Source: an uncultured Collinsella sp.
Lineage (GTDB): Bacteria; Actinomycetota; Coriobacteriia; Coriobacteriales; Coriobacteriaceae
NCBI GenBank assembly: GCA_938045085.1
Contig: CALINZ010000342.1
Span: forward strand, 1 to 10,604
Reading direction: 5' to 3'
Length of the DNA: 10,604 bases
Shown: in pieces, positions 1 to 7,022 of the stretch
Layout of the letters: each line of letters begins with the position of its first letter
Position numbering within the stretch: position 1 is the stretch's first letter
Position numbers and translations under genes: made by a program
The notes under the pieces: generated by a model
What the model saw: the letters and a program-made list of their open reading frames with translations, nothing else
What the model was told of the DNA's origin: nothing
The model's database searches: none

Positions 1-27
1 CGCGGGACAGCCCCCTCTTTTCCTATT

Positions 28-56
28 GATCCGTTGGGGACGGAGGAAAACGGATC
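28..56. repeat. 29-bp palindromic repeat, copy A
   Basis: GATCCGTT (28-35) and AACGGATC (49-56) are perfect inverted arms around a 13-nt middle; T27 and A57 extend the pairing by one. The reverse complement of this unit recurs at 6963-6991 with 26 of 29 bases identical, and 20 of those are an uninterrupted match. Two copies in opposite orientation in 10 kb, both palindromic, suggest a dispersed REP-like repeat of this genome. Copy A lies in intergenic DNA and may also act as a weak hairpin for an upstream gene outside the window. Confidence 0.65.
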
Positions 57-87
57 ACATGGAGCTGACAAGAGGCCTGGTTCGTAA

Positions 88-300
88 TGGTCTGGACAGT
101 TGGTTCAGATACGTATAAATCTTGGGCAGCTTGGGATGCGTTTTGAGCAATTTCTGATTGGGATGGGGCTCGGATGGGCGTTTGGAAGGGAGGATGGGAC
201 GTTTACATGGCCTCGAGGAGCCCAAATTAGTCGAAACAGAGGTGTTCGTGCCTGATCCAGCTCTAGGGTTTATACGTATCTGAACTAACTGTCCACCCCA
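88..300. mobile_element. MITE-like element with about 30-bp inverted ends
   Basis: The left end (93-119) and the reverse complement of the right end (269-295) match at 26 of 27 positions. They share TGGACAGTT, one variable base, then GTTCAGATACGTATAAA. Allowing two more mismatches extends the arms to 88-119 and 269-300. The 149 bp between the 27-bp arms shows no gene. Small size, long terminal inverted repeats and no coding capacity are typical of miniature inverted-repeat transposable elements. I see no clear target-site duplication, so a large structured RNA or another dispersed repeat remains possible. Confidence 0.5.
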
Positions 301-403
301 GTCTGGCGGCTGCCGATTCAGTGCGGTTTGAGACCGCTATTCGGCCCCGTTGCGACCGGTGGTACTCTTGTATCCGTTTGAAATCGAGCGAAGGAGTGCC
401 GCT

Positions 404-640
404 ATGGAGCAATCGAGCCTGTTTGGTGACGGCGTGGACATCGATACCGAAACGCCAGCGAGCACGGATACCGCTGCACCGGCCGATGCCCGTGCCCAAG
501 CCGCCGCGCGCGCGGCCGAGCTGCGCCACGAGCTCGATTACCACGCGTACCGCTACTACATGCTCGATGCACGGATGCCGCCTTCGACAAAATGCTCGTT
601 GAGCTGCAGGAAATCGAGGCGACCTACCCCGACCTGGTGA
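404..640 (+). pseudogene. ligA: N-terminal fragment of LigA, cut off by frameshift
   Basis: This is the true 5' end of the DNA ligase gene. ATG 404 is preceded by AAGGAG (391-396) at 7-nt spacing. About 56 residues read correctly: a variable acidic leader, then the start of adenylation subdomain Ia with the motif YHAYRYYMLDA, which aligns with E. coli LigA up to Ala27. LigA proteins continue with Pro-x-Ile-Ser/Pro-Asp-Ala. Here only two bases (572-573) separate the GCA of DA from GAT GCC GCC, which encodes the next conserved residues in another frame. This frame then runs through unrelated sequence to a stop at 638-640. About 10 nt appear to be missing; the lost residues are the four between DA and DAAFD. 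Confidence 0.85.
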
Positions 641-2622
641 CGCCCGACAGCTATACTCAGCGCGTAGGTGGCTACGTGAGCGAGCAGTTTACGCCGGTCA
701 CGCACATGGCACGCATGTATTCCATGGACGATGCCATGGACCTGGACGAGCTCGACGCATGGCTCCAGCGTACCGAGGATGTGCTCGGTGCCGGCAGCGT
801 CACCTATACCTGCGAGCTTAAGATCGACGGTTTGGGCGTGGCGCTTACCTACCAAAACGGCACCTTTGTGCGCGCCGCCACGCGCGGTGACGGCACAACG
901 GGCGAGGATGTGTCGCTCAACGTGCGCACCATCAAGGATGTGCCCATGCACCTGTCCGAGCCCGCGCTCGCCCACATGGGCGCCGACCGCGAGCGCACCA
1001 TTGAGGTACGCGGCGAGGTCTACATGCCCAAGGGCAGCTTTGTTCGTCTGAATGAAGAGGCCGATGCCGAGGGCCGCGACCCCTTCGCCAACCCGCGCAA
1101 CGCCGCCGCCGGCAGCCTGCGTCAGAAGGACCCCAAGGTCACGGCGCGCCGCGACCTGGCCACCTTTATCTATGCCATCGCCGATACCGATCCGCTGCAC
1201 GTCCACAGCCAGCGCGAGTTCCTCGACTGGCTGCGTAGCGCCGGCTTTAGCGTCAACCCCAACGTTGCCCGTTGCGCCACGCCCACCGAGGTCCACGAGT
1301 TCTGTGCCCAGGCCCTTGAGCACCGCGGTGACCTGGATTACGACATCGACGGCGTGGTCGTAAAGGTTGATAGTTTCCAGCAGCAGCTCGACTTGGGCTT
1401 TACCGCCCGCGCGCCGCGCTGGGCCATTGCCTTTAAATTCCCGCCCGAGGAAAAGCAGACCGTCCTGCGCGAAATTCGCATCCAGGTGGGCCGCACCGGT
1501 GTGCTCACGCCGGTCGCCGAGTTCGATCCGGTGACGGTCGCCGGCTCCACCATCGCGCGCGCCACACTGCACAACATCGACGAGATCCGTCGCAAAAACG
1601 TGCGCGAGGGCGACACTATCATCGTGCACAAGGCAGGCGACGTAATCCCCGAGGTCGTGGGCCCGGTGCTCGACAAGCGTCCGGCCGATTCGGTCGACTG
1701 GCACATGCCCGAGGTCTGCCCCGTGTGCGGCAGCCCCGTGGTCCACGAGGACGGCGAGGTTGCCTACCGCTGCGTCTCCATCGATTGCCCCGCGCAGCTT
1801 AAGGAGCGCCTGCTCCACTGGGTGAGCCGCGGCTGCATGGACGTCGACGGCCTGGGCGACGAGATCGTCGACAAGATGATCGCCGCCGGCCTGATCCACG
1901 ATGTCGCAGACTTCTACCAGCTCACGGTCGATGACATCGCAGGCCTGGACACGGGGCGCACCTATGCCAGCTCCAACAGCAAAAAGGGCGTCAAGAAGGG
2001 CGACCCCATTCCGGTAGGCCTCAAGACGGCCGAGAAAATCATCGCCGAGCTCAACAAGTCCAAGAGCCAGCCGCTCGGTCGCGTGCTGTTTGCCCTGGGC
2101 ATCCGCCACGTGGGCAAGAGCGTGGGCGAGGTTATCACCGAGCGATTCCTGTCGATTGATAAGCTCATCTTGGCGAGCGAAGAGGACATCGCCGAGTGCG
2201 AGGGCATCGGTCCCAAGATTGCGGCAAGCGTCAAGCAGTTCCTGGCCGTGCCCGAGAATCTCGCCGTGCTGGAGCGCCTGCGTCAGGCGGGTCTGTCGCT
2301 CGAGGTCGACTTGGGCGCCGCGCACGCGCAGGCCGCAGCCGACGCTGGCGTGGCGGGTGAGCTTGCTGACGCACAGCCGCTTGCGGGTCTGACCTTCGTG
2401 CTCACCGGTACGCTCGTCAACCGCACGCGCGATGAGGCGGGTGCGGCGCTCAAGGTGCTCGGCGCCAAGGTTTCGGGCAGTGTTTCAAAGAAGACGAGCT
2501 ATCTGGTCGCCGGCCCCAAAGCGGGCTCCAAACTCACCAAGGCTGAGCAGCTGGGTGTGCCCGTGCTGGATGAGGACGCACTCGAGCAGATCTTGGCTAC
2601 TGGTCAGGTGCCGGAGGCTTAG
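592..2622 (+). CDS. ligA: NAD-dependent DNA ligase LigA, main frame lacking N-terminus
   Basis: LigA seals nicks in replication and repair using NAD+ as AMP donor. This frame holds everything after the break near 572. It contains the nucleotidyltransferase motif KIDG (820-831, with the lysine that becomes adenylated), RGDGTTGEDV, the NPRNAAAGSLRQ block, DIDGVVVKV, and ARAPRWAIAFKFPPEE. After the OB-fold come a four-cysteine zinc finger (codons 1717, 1726, 1771, 1786), helix-hairpin-helix repeats, and a C-terminal BRCT domain from about 2380. Read with the upstream fragment and four missing residues, the protein would be about 742 aa, slightly long for the family. ATG 592 is the first start in this frame and has no ribosome binding site. 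A protein starting there would lack most of subdomain Ia, including the Asp/Tyr/Asp residues that bind the NMN half of NAD+. As written, the gene is probably inactive or the sequence has an error. Confidence 0.93.
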   Translation: MLVELQEIEATYPDLVTPDSYTQRVGGYVSEQFTPVTHMARMYSMDDAMDLDELDAWLQRTEDVLGAGSVTYTCELKIDGLGVALTYQNGTFVRAATRGDGTTGEDVSLNVRTIKDVPMHLSEPALAHMGADRERTIEVRGEVYMPKGSFVRLNEEADAEGRDPFANPRNAAAGSLRQKDPKVTARRDLATFIYAIADTDPLHVHSQREFLDWLRSAGFSVNPNVARCATPTEVHEFCAQALEHRGDLDYDIDGVVVKVDSFQQQLDLGFTARAPRWAIAFKFPPEEKQTVLREIRIQVGRTGVLTPVAEFDPVTVAGSTIARATLHNIDEIRRKNVREGDTIIVHKAGDVIPEVVGPVLDKRPADSVDWHMPEVCPVCGSPVVHEDGEVAYRCVSIDCPAQLKERLLHWVSRGCMDVDGLGDEIVDKMIAAGLIHDVADFYQLTVDDIAGLDTGRTYASSNSKKGVKKGDPIPVGLKTAEKIIAELNKSKSQPLGRVLFALGIRHVGKSVGEVITERFLSIDKLILASEEDIAECEGIGPKIAASVKQFLAVPENLAVLERLRQAGLSLEVDLGAAHAQAAADAGVAGELADAQPLAGLTFVLTGTLVNRTRDEAGAALKVLGAKVSGSVSKKTSYLVAGPKAGSKLTKAEQLGVPVLDEDALEQILATGQVPEA

Positions 2623-2641
2623 CGCATCGATAACCAAATTG

Positions 2642-2681
2642 AAGATCCGCCCGGAAGCACGATGCCTTCCGGGCGGATCTT
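2642..2681. terminator. Bidirectional hairpin terminator between ligA and merR
   Basis: A perfect 16-bp stem (2642-2657 with 2666-2681) closes an 8-nt loop, 19 nt after the ligA stop. It lies between two convergent genes, so it can serve both. The TAA stop of the minus-strand merR gene (2680-2682) overlaps the base of the stem. The T-tracts are short on both sides, so termination strength is uncertain. Confidence 0.8.
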
Positions 2682-3528
2682 ATTTGGACGGGGCAACCGG
2701 CACCGTGATCTGCGTCACGTAGGTCGCGGGGTCGTCGCTGATGATGTCATCGATCAGGGCAATCTCGCGTGATGGACCGGCGGGTGTCAGTCCGTGCTCG
2801 CGCATATAGCCGAGCAGCTGCTTATAGCGCGGGCCCGCTTGCCCGTGCGTGCCGCGAAAGCTAATGGTCAGGCAGAGCGCGGCGGGTCGCACCTCGACAT
2901 CGCCCAGGTATTCATCGGTATCGTCGAGCAGCAGAAAGACCTCGTCGTAGCCGTCAAAGTCGCCGGCGGCCAGGCGCTCGGCGCTAATCCCAACGCCCAG
3001 GTTGCCCAGAAAGACAAAGGTCTCGTGTTGCCCCTTCTGCAGCTGACGAATCTGCCACTCCAGCGCATAGGCGTCGGTAGGCTTAACGCGTTCGCGCAGC
3101 ACGGCGCAGCGAAGCTCGGGCGTATCGATTGTGCAAATGGTATCGAGCTTGGTGTTCAAGGCATCGCGGAGCAGCGCAAGCCGGTTATCGATCTTGCGCG
3201 ACACACGCTCCAGCTCTCGGCGCTTGCGCTCGATGAGCTCCTGTTGCTGAGCCAGCTGCCGTTGCATAAGGTCCACGTCGCGCGTGGTCACAAACTCTCG
3301 AATCTGCGCCAAGGGCAAGTTGAGAACACGCAGGTGGCTGATGGTGTTGAGGGTGGAGAGCTGCCGCGATCCGTAGTAGCGGTACCCGCTTGCCGGATCG
3401 ATGTACGCCGGGTCCAGCAAGCCCATCTGCTCGTAATGACGTTGCGTCCCCACGCTCAGGTTAAACAGGCGCGCCACCTCGCCAATGCGGAGCAGGCCCT
3501 CGGTATGTTCACTTGGCATGTCGGTCAC
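2680..3528 (-). CDS. MerR-family regulator, BmrR-like with GyrI-type effector domain
   Basis: This is a 282-aa transcription regulator. Residues 13-80 form a MerR winged-helix domain (LRIGEVARLFNLSVGTQRHY, then GYRYYGSRQLSTLN). A charged coiled coil follows (about 90-130), then a C-terminal domain of about 150 residues resembling the GyrI-like effector-binding fold of BmrR. Size and layout match BmrR-type multidrug sensors, which bind toxic cations and activate efflux genes by twisting an over-long promoter spacer. The start is GTG 3528: AAAGGAG lies 7 nt upstream on the minus strand, whereas the next in-frame ATG (3519) would be 16 nt away. The gene sits 54 nt downstream of the MATE pump gene in the same orientation, so the pair is probably one operon. 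The promoter before the pump has the MerR architecture, which points to autoregulation. The ligand is unknown. Confidence 0.9.
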   Translation of the reverse strand: MTDMPSEHTEGLLRIGEVARLFNLSVGTQRHYEQMGLLDPAYIDPASGYRYYGSRQLSTLNTISHLRVLNLPLAQIREFVTTRDVDLMQRQLAQQQELIERKRRELERVSRKIDNRLALLRDALNTKLDTICTIDTPELRCAVLRERVKPTDAYALEWQIRQLQKGQHETFVFLGNLGVGISAERLAAGDFDGYDEVFLLLDDTDEYLGDVEVRPAALCLTISFRGTHGQAGPRYKQLLGYMREHGLTPAGPSREIALIDDIISDDPATYVTQITVPVAPSK

Positions 3529-3582
3529 AGGACCGCTCCTTTCAATGGAGTCGGGGAGGGATGCCAGGCCTGCGTCGCCCCG

Positions 3583-4929
3583 CTACGCCACCAGCTTGTC
3601 AAAAGCCCCGCGCCGGTTGAGCACGGTAAACGCGACAACACAGATGACTGCCGACAAAATCGACCCGCACGGCGAAGCGATGCCCATGGGAAACAGCGTA
3701 TCGGAATAGGCGTTCGACAGCAGCCAGGCGCCGGGCACGCGAATGAGCGCCACGGCCAGCACGTTGTGAGCAAAGCCGATGTAGCTCTTGCCATACGCAG
3801 CGAAAAAGCCGCTAAAGCAAATGTGGATGCCGGCAAAGATTGCGTCGAAAATATAACTGTGCATATAGCCGGTACCGGCCGCGACCACCGCAGGGTCCTT
3901 GGCAAAAAAGCCAATAAACGCCGGTGCCACCAGCCACATCAGCACCGTGATCAGGCAGCCGTACACCACCGAGATCGTCATGGCATTCTTGAGCACCTGA
4001 CGCGCGCGGTTGCCCTTGCCCGCACCGGCATTTTGCGCCGTGAGCGCGCTGACGGTGGCACCCATGGAACTCGGCACAATGAACAAAAAGCTGATCATCT
4101 TCTCGACCAGGCCCACGGCGGCAGCGTCGACGAGCCCTCGGTGGTTGGCGATGACGGTGATAAACATAAACGCCACCTGGATGCAGCCGTCCTGCACGGC
4201 CACGGGCACGCCGATCTTAAGAATGCTGCTGAGCACCTCGGGCTGGGGGCGCAGGTCGCTGCGCTTAACGTGGATGTTCGTGCGGCGGCTCTTGAGCCAC
4301 ACGAGCGCGAGGGCAACGCTGACCGTCTGGGCGGTTACCGTGCCGAGCGCCGCACCCACGGGGCCGAGCCCCATGTGGCCGATAAACAGAAAGTCGAGTG
4401 CGATGTTGATGATGCACGCCACACCGATCACGTACATGGGCGAGCGCGAATCGCCCAGGCCGCGAAAGATGGCCGAGAGGATGTTGTACGCGGCGATAAA
4501 GGGAATGCCGACAAAGCAGATACGCAGGTAGGCGGCGGTGCCTTCGACCGCCTCGGGCGGCGTACCAATGAGCGCCACGATTTGCGGGCATAGTGCAAAC
4601 AAGATGACGGCCAGTACCACCGAGACGCCCATAAAGAGCGTGATGGTGTTGCCGATGGCGGTCTCGGCGCGGTCGAAGCGGCGCGAACCCACGGCGTGGC
4701 CGACGATGACCGTCGTTCCCATGGCCAGGCCCACGAGCGTCACGGTAATGATATAGAGCGTCTGCGCGCCATTGCCCACGGCGGTGATGCCGGCAGCGCC
4801 GCTAAACTGCCCCATCATGTACAGGTCGGCCATGCCGTAGAGCATCTGCAAAAAGTACGAGAGCATATAGGGCAGAGCAAAGACCGCGATGGTCTTAAGG
4901 ACATTGCCGCGTGTGAGGTCGTGTTCCAT
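3583..4929 (-). CDS. MATE-family multidrug/cation antiporter
   Basis: This is a 448-aa polytopic inner-membrane protein with about 12 hydrophobic segments in two homologous halves. The N-terminus carries the MATE signature region (FALPYMLSYFLQMLYGMADLY, then GAAGITAVGN), followed by GLAMGTTVIVGHAVGSRR and FRGLGDSRSPM, both typical of the NorM/MepA/DinF superfamily. Such proteins export cationic drugs in exchange for Na+ or H+; the substrate and the coupling ion cannot be read from the sequence. Length is normal for the family. ATG 4929 has no clear Shine-Dalgarno but begins the usual short leader before the first membrane helix, and no better start exists before that helix. It is the first gene of an operon with the MerR regulator at 2680-3528. 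A second efflux system is transcribed divergently. Confidence 0.93.
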   Translation of the reverse strand: MEHDLTRGNVLKTIAVFALPYMLSYFLQMLYGMADLYMMGQFSGAAGITAVGNGAQTLYIITVTLVGLAMGTTVIVGHAVGSRRFDRAETAIGNTITLFMGVSVVLAVILFALCPQIVALIGTPPEAVEGTAAYLRICFVGIPFIAAYNILSAIFRGLGDSRSPMYVIGVACIINIALDFLFIGHMGLGPVGAALGTVTAQTVSVALALVWLKSRRTNIHVKRSDLRPQPEVLSSILKIGVPVAVQDGCIQVAFMFITVIANHRGLVDAAAVGLVEKMISFLFIVPSSMGATVSALTAQNAGAGKGNRARQVLKNAMTISVVYGCLITVLMWLVAPAFIGFFAKDPAVVAAGTGYMHSYIFDAIFAGIHICFSGFFAAYGKSYIGFAHNVLAVALIRVPGAWLLSNAYSDTLFPMGIASPCGSILSAVICVVAFTVLNRRGAFDKLVA

Positions 4930-4974
4930 GGGCGGGGCACTTTCTGGCTTGGTTCATTTAGCTACCAGTGTAGT

Positions 4975-5005
4975 AGTGAAAACCCTACAACGATTGTAGA
5001 GTCAA
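4975..5005 (-). promoter_or_regulatory. MerR-type promoter and operator of the MATE-merR operon
   Basis: On the minus strand TTGACT (5005-5000) is followed by exactly 19 bp and then TTCACT (4980-4975). The spacer contains the dyad CTACAA-TCG-TTGTAG (4985-4999), which extends with one mismatch to 4982-5002. A dyad inside a 19-20 bp spacer is the hallmark of MerR-family targets such as the mer, zntA and copA promoters. The -10 is weak (3 of 6), as expected for an activator-dependent promoter. Transcription would start near 4968, about 38 nt before the MATE ATG. Confidence 0.8.
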
Positions 5006-5123
5006 GGTTTGTGATGACGCCGGAGCGAAAAAGTCTCGCGCACCATTATTCCGAGTGAATATGGACACACATCACGAGAACTCGCCGCCGGCGCTAACCT
5101 TGCAGAAAACGATTTCGGAATAC

Positions 5124-5151
5124 TTGACACCATTATTCGGCGCGCAATAAT
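5124..5151 (+). promoter_or_regulatory. Promoter of the ABC exporter operon
   Basis: A perfect -35 box TTGACA (5124-5129) is followed by a 16-bp spacer and a near-consensus -10 AATAAT (5146-5151). The predicted start is near 5158, giving a leader of about 35 nt to GTG 5193. A strong core promoter of this kind usually needs repression, and the inverted repeat over the -10 box fits that. Confidence 0.7.
5132..5151. promoter_or_regulatory. Candidate operator overlapping the -10 box
   Basis: ATTATT (5132-5137) and AATAAT (5146-5151) form a perfect 6-bp inverted repeat with 8 nt between, ending on the -10 box. The left half lies in the 11-mer CACCATTATTC (5128-5138), which also occurs at 5041-5051. 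There it begins a second, weaker dyad TATTC-cgagt-GAATA (5047-5061). Binding by a dimeric repressor of the MarR or TetR type is an inference; no such regulator is encoded in the window. Confidence 0.4.
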
Positions 5152-5192
5152 ACGTGCGTTTGCGAACAACGTTTGATGGGGGTTGAACCTGC

Positions 5193-7022
5193 GTGCGCAA
5201 TCTCAAAATACTGTTTTCCTATCTAGGGACATACCGTCGCGATGCCATCCTCGGCGTGTTCTTTGTGTCGGTCGAGACGGTGCTCGAGCTGTTTATCCCG
5301 GTCATCATGGCCAACATCATCGATGTGGGCGTGCCTGCGGGTGATATCAACTACATGCTGCTGCAGGGCGCGTACATGTTGGTGTGCGCTGCGCTTTCGC
5401 TGGTACTGGGCTTGGGTTATGCCCGCACGTCCGCCCGCGTTGCCTCGGGCCTAGGCGCTAACCTGCGCGAGGCCGAGTACAAAAAGATTCAGACGCTCGC
5501 TTTTGGTAACCTGGACAACTACGACGCCAGCTCGCTCGTCACCCGCATGACCACGGACATCACCGTTATCCAAAATGCTGTGGGCAACGGCTTTCGCCCT
5601 ATGGTGCGCGGCCCGGTGACGCTTATCGTCGGCCTTATCTACGCGCTGATGCTGTCGCGCCCGCTCGCCACCGTCTTTGCGATCATCTTGCCCGTGCTGG
5701 CAATCGTACTGGGCGCCATCACCTATCGCGTCAGTCCGCTCTACCGCCAACTCCAGACCTCGATGGACCACCTCAACGGCGTGGTACAGGAGGACCTCAC
5801 CGCCGTGCGTGCCGTCAAGGCCTACGTTCGTACCGAGCACGAGGGGGCCAAGTTCGACACCGTCAATACCGAGCTCGCCGGCACGGCGACCAAGACCTTC
5901 GGCACCGCCGTGCTCAACCTGCCGGTGTTTCAGCTGTCGATGTACGTGGCTGCGCTCTCCATCCTGTGGATTGGCGGCCGCATGATTCTCGCCGGCAAGC
6001 TGGGCGTGGGCTCGCTCACGGGCTTTATGAGCTACGTGCTGCTGATCATGAACTCGCTTATGATGATTTCCAATGTGTTTTTGCTGCTCACGCGCGCTCT
6101 CACGAGTGTGGGCCGTATCGCCGAGGTGCTCGATGAGGAGCCCTTTATCGCCAACCCCGCGGGAGACCTCGCGATTGCGGCGCCAGCGGACGGCAGTATC
6201 GAGTTTCGCGACGTTTCCTTTAAATACCGCGCGGATGCAGCCGAGGATGTGCTCGAGCATATCGACCTTCGCATCGAGAGCGGCTCGACGGTGGGCATCC
6301 TCGGCGGCACGGGCTCGGGCAAGAGCTCGCTTGTGCAGCTGATTGCGCGCCTGTACGACGCCACCGAAGGCGCCGTGCTTGTGGGCGGACGCGACGTGCG
6401 CGACTACGACCTCGCGACTCTACGCGACGCCGTGGGCATTGTGCTGCAAAAGAATGTGCTGTTTACGGGTACCGTGCGCGAGAACCTGCAGTGGGGCAAT
6501 CCGCAGGCGTCGGACGATGAGCTCCTCGCGGCTTGCCGCGCAGCGTGCGTGGACGAGTTTCTTGATCGCATCGGCGGGCTGGACGGCGAGTTGGGCCAAG
6601 GCGGCGCCGGTGTCTCGGGTGGCCAGAAGCAACGCCTGTGCATCGCGCGCACGCTGCTCAAGCATCCGCGCGTGCTCATTTTTGATGACTCCACCAGCGC
6701 GGTCGATATGGCGACCGACGCTAAGATTCGCGAGCACATCGCCCGGATTTCCGATACGACCGTGCTCATCATCGCCCAGCGCATCGCGAGTGTCATGGAT
6801 GCCGATCGCATTGTGGTGTTGGACGACGGTCGTGTCCACGGCGTGGGCACGCACGAGGAGCTGCTGGCGGGCGACAACATCTACCAGGAGATTTACGCCT
6901 CGCAGATGGAGTTTGCGGGGAACGTGGACGCCGGCGCCGGCAGCGACGATGGCTGCGCGAATGATCCGTTTTCCTCCGTCCCTGGCGGATCGCCCTTGGA
7001 AGGGGGTGAGCGCCATGCCTAA
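5193..7022 (+). CDS. ABC exporter half-transporter, degenerate-site subunit (BmrC/LmrC type)
   Basis: This is a 609-aa half-transporter: a six-helix exporter membrane domain (about 1-315), then an ATPase domain. Walker A is GGTGSGKSS (Lys377), Q-loop IVLQKN, signature VSGGQ (474-478). Walker B ends in Asp498-Asp499, where a catalytic Glu is expected, and the switch histidine is replaced by Gln529 (IIAQR). These two changes mark the subunit that supplies the non-hydrolysing ATP site in heterodimeric exporters such as BmrCD and TM287/288. Start GTG 5193 has only a moderate GGGGG Shine-Dalgarno about 10 nt upstream. The stop overlaps the next gene by 8 nt, implying translational coupling and 1:1 assembly. 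Residues 591-600 are encoded by a dispersed 29-bp repeat, so the tail is unlikely to be conserved. The likely role is export of drugs or other amphiphiles; the substrate is unknown. Confidence 0.93.
   Translation: MRNLKILFSYLGTYRRDAILGVFFVSVETVLELFIPVIMANIIDVGVPAGDINYMLLQGAYMLVCAALSLVLGLGYARTSARVASGLGANLREAEYKKIQTLAFGNLDNYDASSLVTRMTTDITVIQNAVGNGFRPMVRGPVTLIVGLIYALMLSRPLATVFAIILPVLAIVLGAITYRVSPLYRQLQTSMDHLNGVVQEDLTAVRAVKAYVRTEHEGAKFDTVNTELAGTATKTFGTAVLNLPVFQLSMYVAALSILWIGGRMILAGKLGVGSLTGFMSYVLLIMNSLMMISNVFLLLTRALTSVGRIAEVLDEEPFIANPAGDLAIAAPADGSIEFRDVSFKYRADAAEDVLEHIDLRIESGSTVGILGGTGSGKSSLVQLIARLYDATEGAVLVGGRDVRDYDLATLRDAVGIVLQKNVLFTGTVRENLQWGNPQASDDELLAACRAACVDEFLDRIGGLDGELGQGGAGVSGGQKQRLCIARTLLKHPRVLIFDDSTSAVDMATDAKIREHIARISDTTVLIIAQRIASVMDADRIVVLDDGRVHGVGTHEELLAGDNIYQEIYASQMEFAGNVDAGAGSDDGCANDPFSSVPGGSPLEGGERHA
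6963..6991. repeat. 29-bp palindromic repeat, copy B, inside an ABC gene
   Basis: This is copy A (28-56) in reverse orientation with three differences (bases 6983-6985). The arms GATCCG and CGGATC still pair, and the changed bases keep two further U-G pairs in RNA. It lies at the 3' end of the first ABC exporter gene, in frame, and encodes DPFSSVPGGS. It ends 10 nt before the ribosome binding site of the second ABC gene (AGGGGGTGA, 7001-7009). Confidence 0.7.

Larger units (their letters stand above)
1..403. other. Gene-free repeat-bearing region upstream of ligA
   Basis: I see no convincing gene here. Short open frames exist on both strands but lack ribosome binding sites and recognisable protein sequence. 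The region holds a 29-bp palindromic repeat (28-56), a 213-bp element with inverted ends (88-300), and about 100 bp of leader before ligA. The leader contains a small perfect stem, GCGGT-TTGAG-ACCGC, at about 323-337. I find no convincing -35/-10 pair for ligA. Confidence 0.6.

Noticed and set aside
323..337. Small stem GCGGT-TTGAG-ACCGC as an attenuator of ligA
   Set aside because: Only 5 bp with no T-run and no upstream gene to terminate; chance occurrence is likely in GC-rich DNA.
556..2325. Long open frame on the minus strand across ligA
   Set aside because: It is antisense to clearly conserved ligase sequence; in GC-rich DNA the antisense frame stays open by codon bias. No recognisable protein.
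2794..4593. Long plus-strand open frame across merR and the MATE gene
   Set aside because: It spans two well-supported genes on the opposite strand and reads as low-complexity, His/Arg/Ala-rich protein typical of shadow frames.
6343..7014. Upstream extension of the second ABC gene
   Set aside because: The frame is open but overlaps the ATPase domain of the first subunit out of frame; ATG 7015 with AGGGGGTGA is the clear start.
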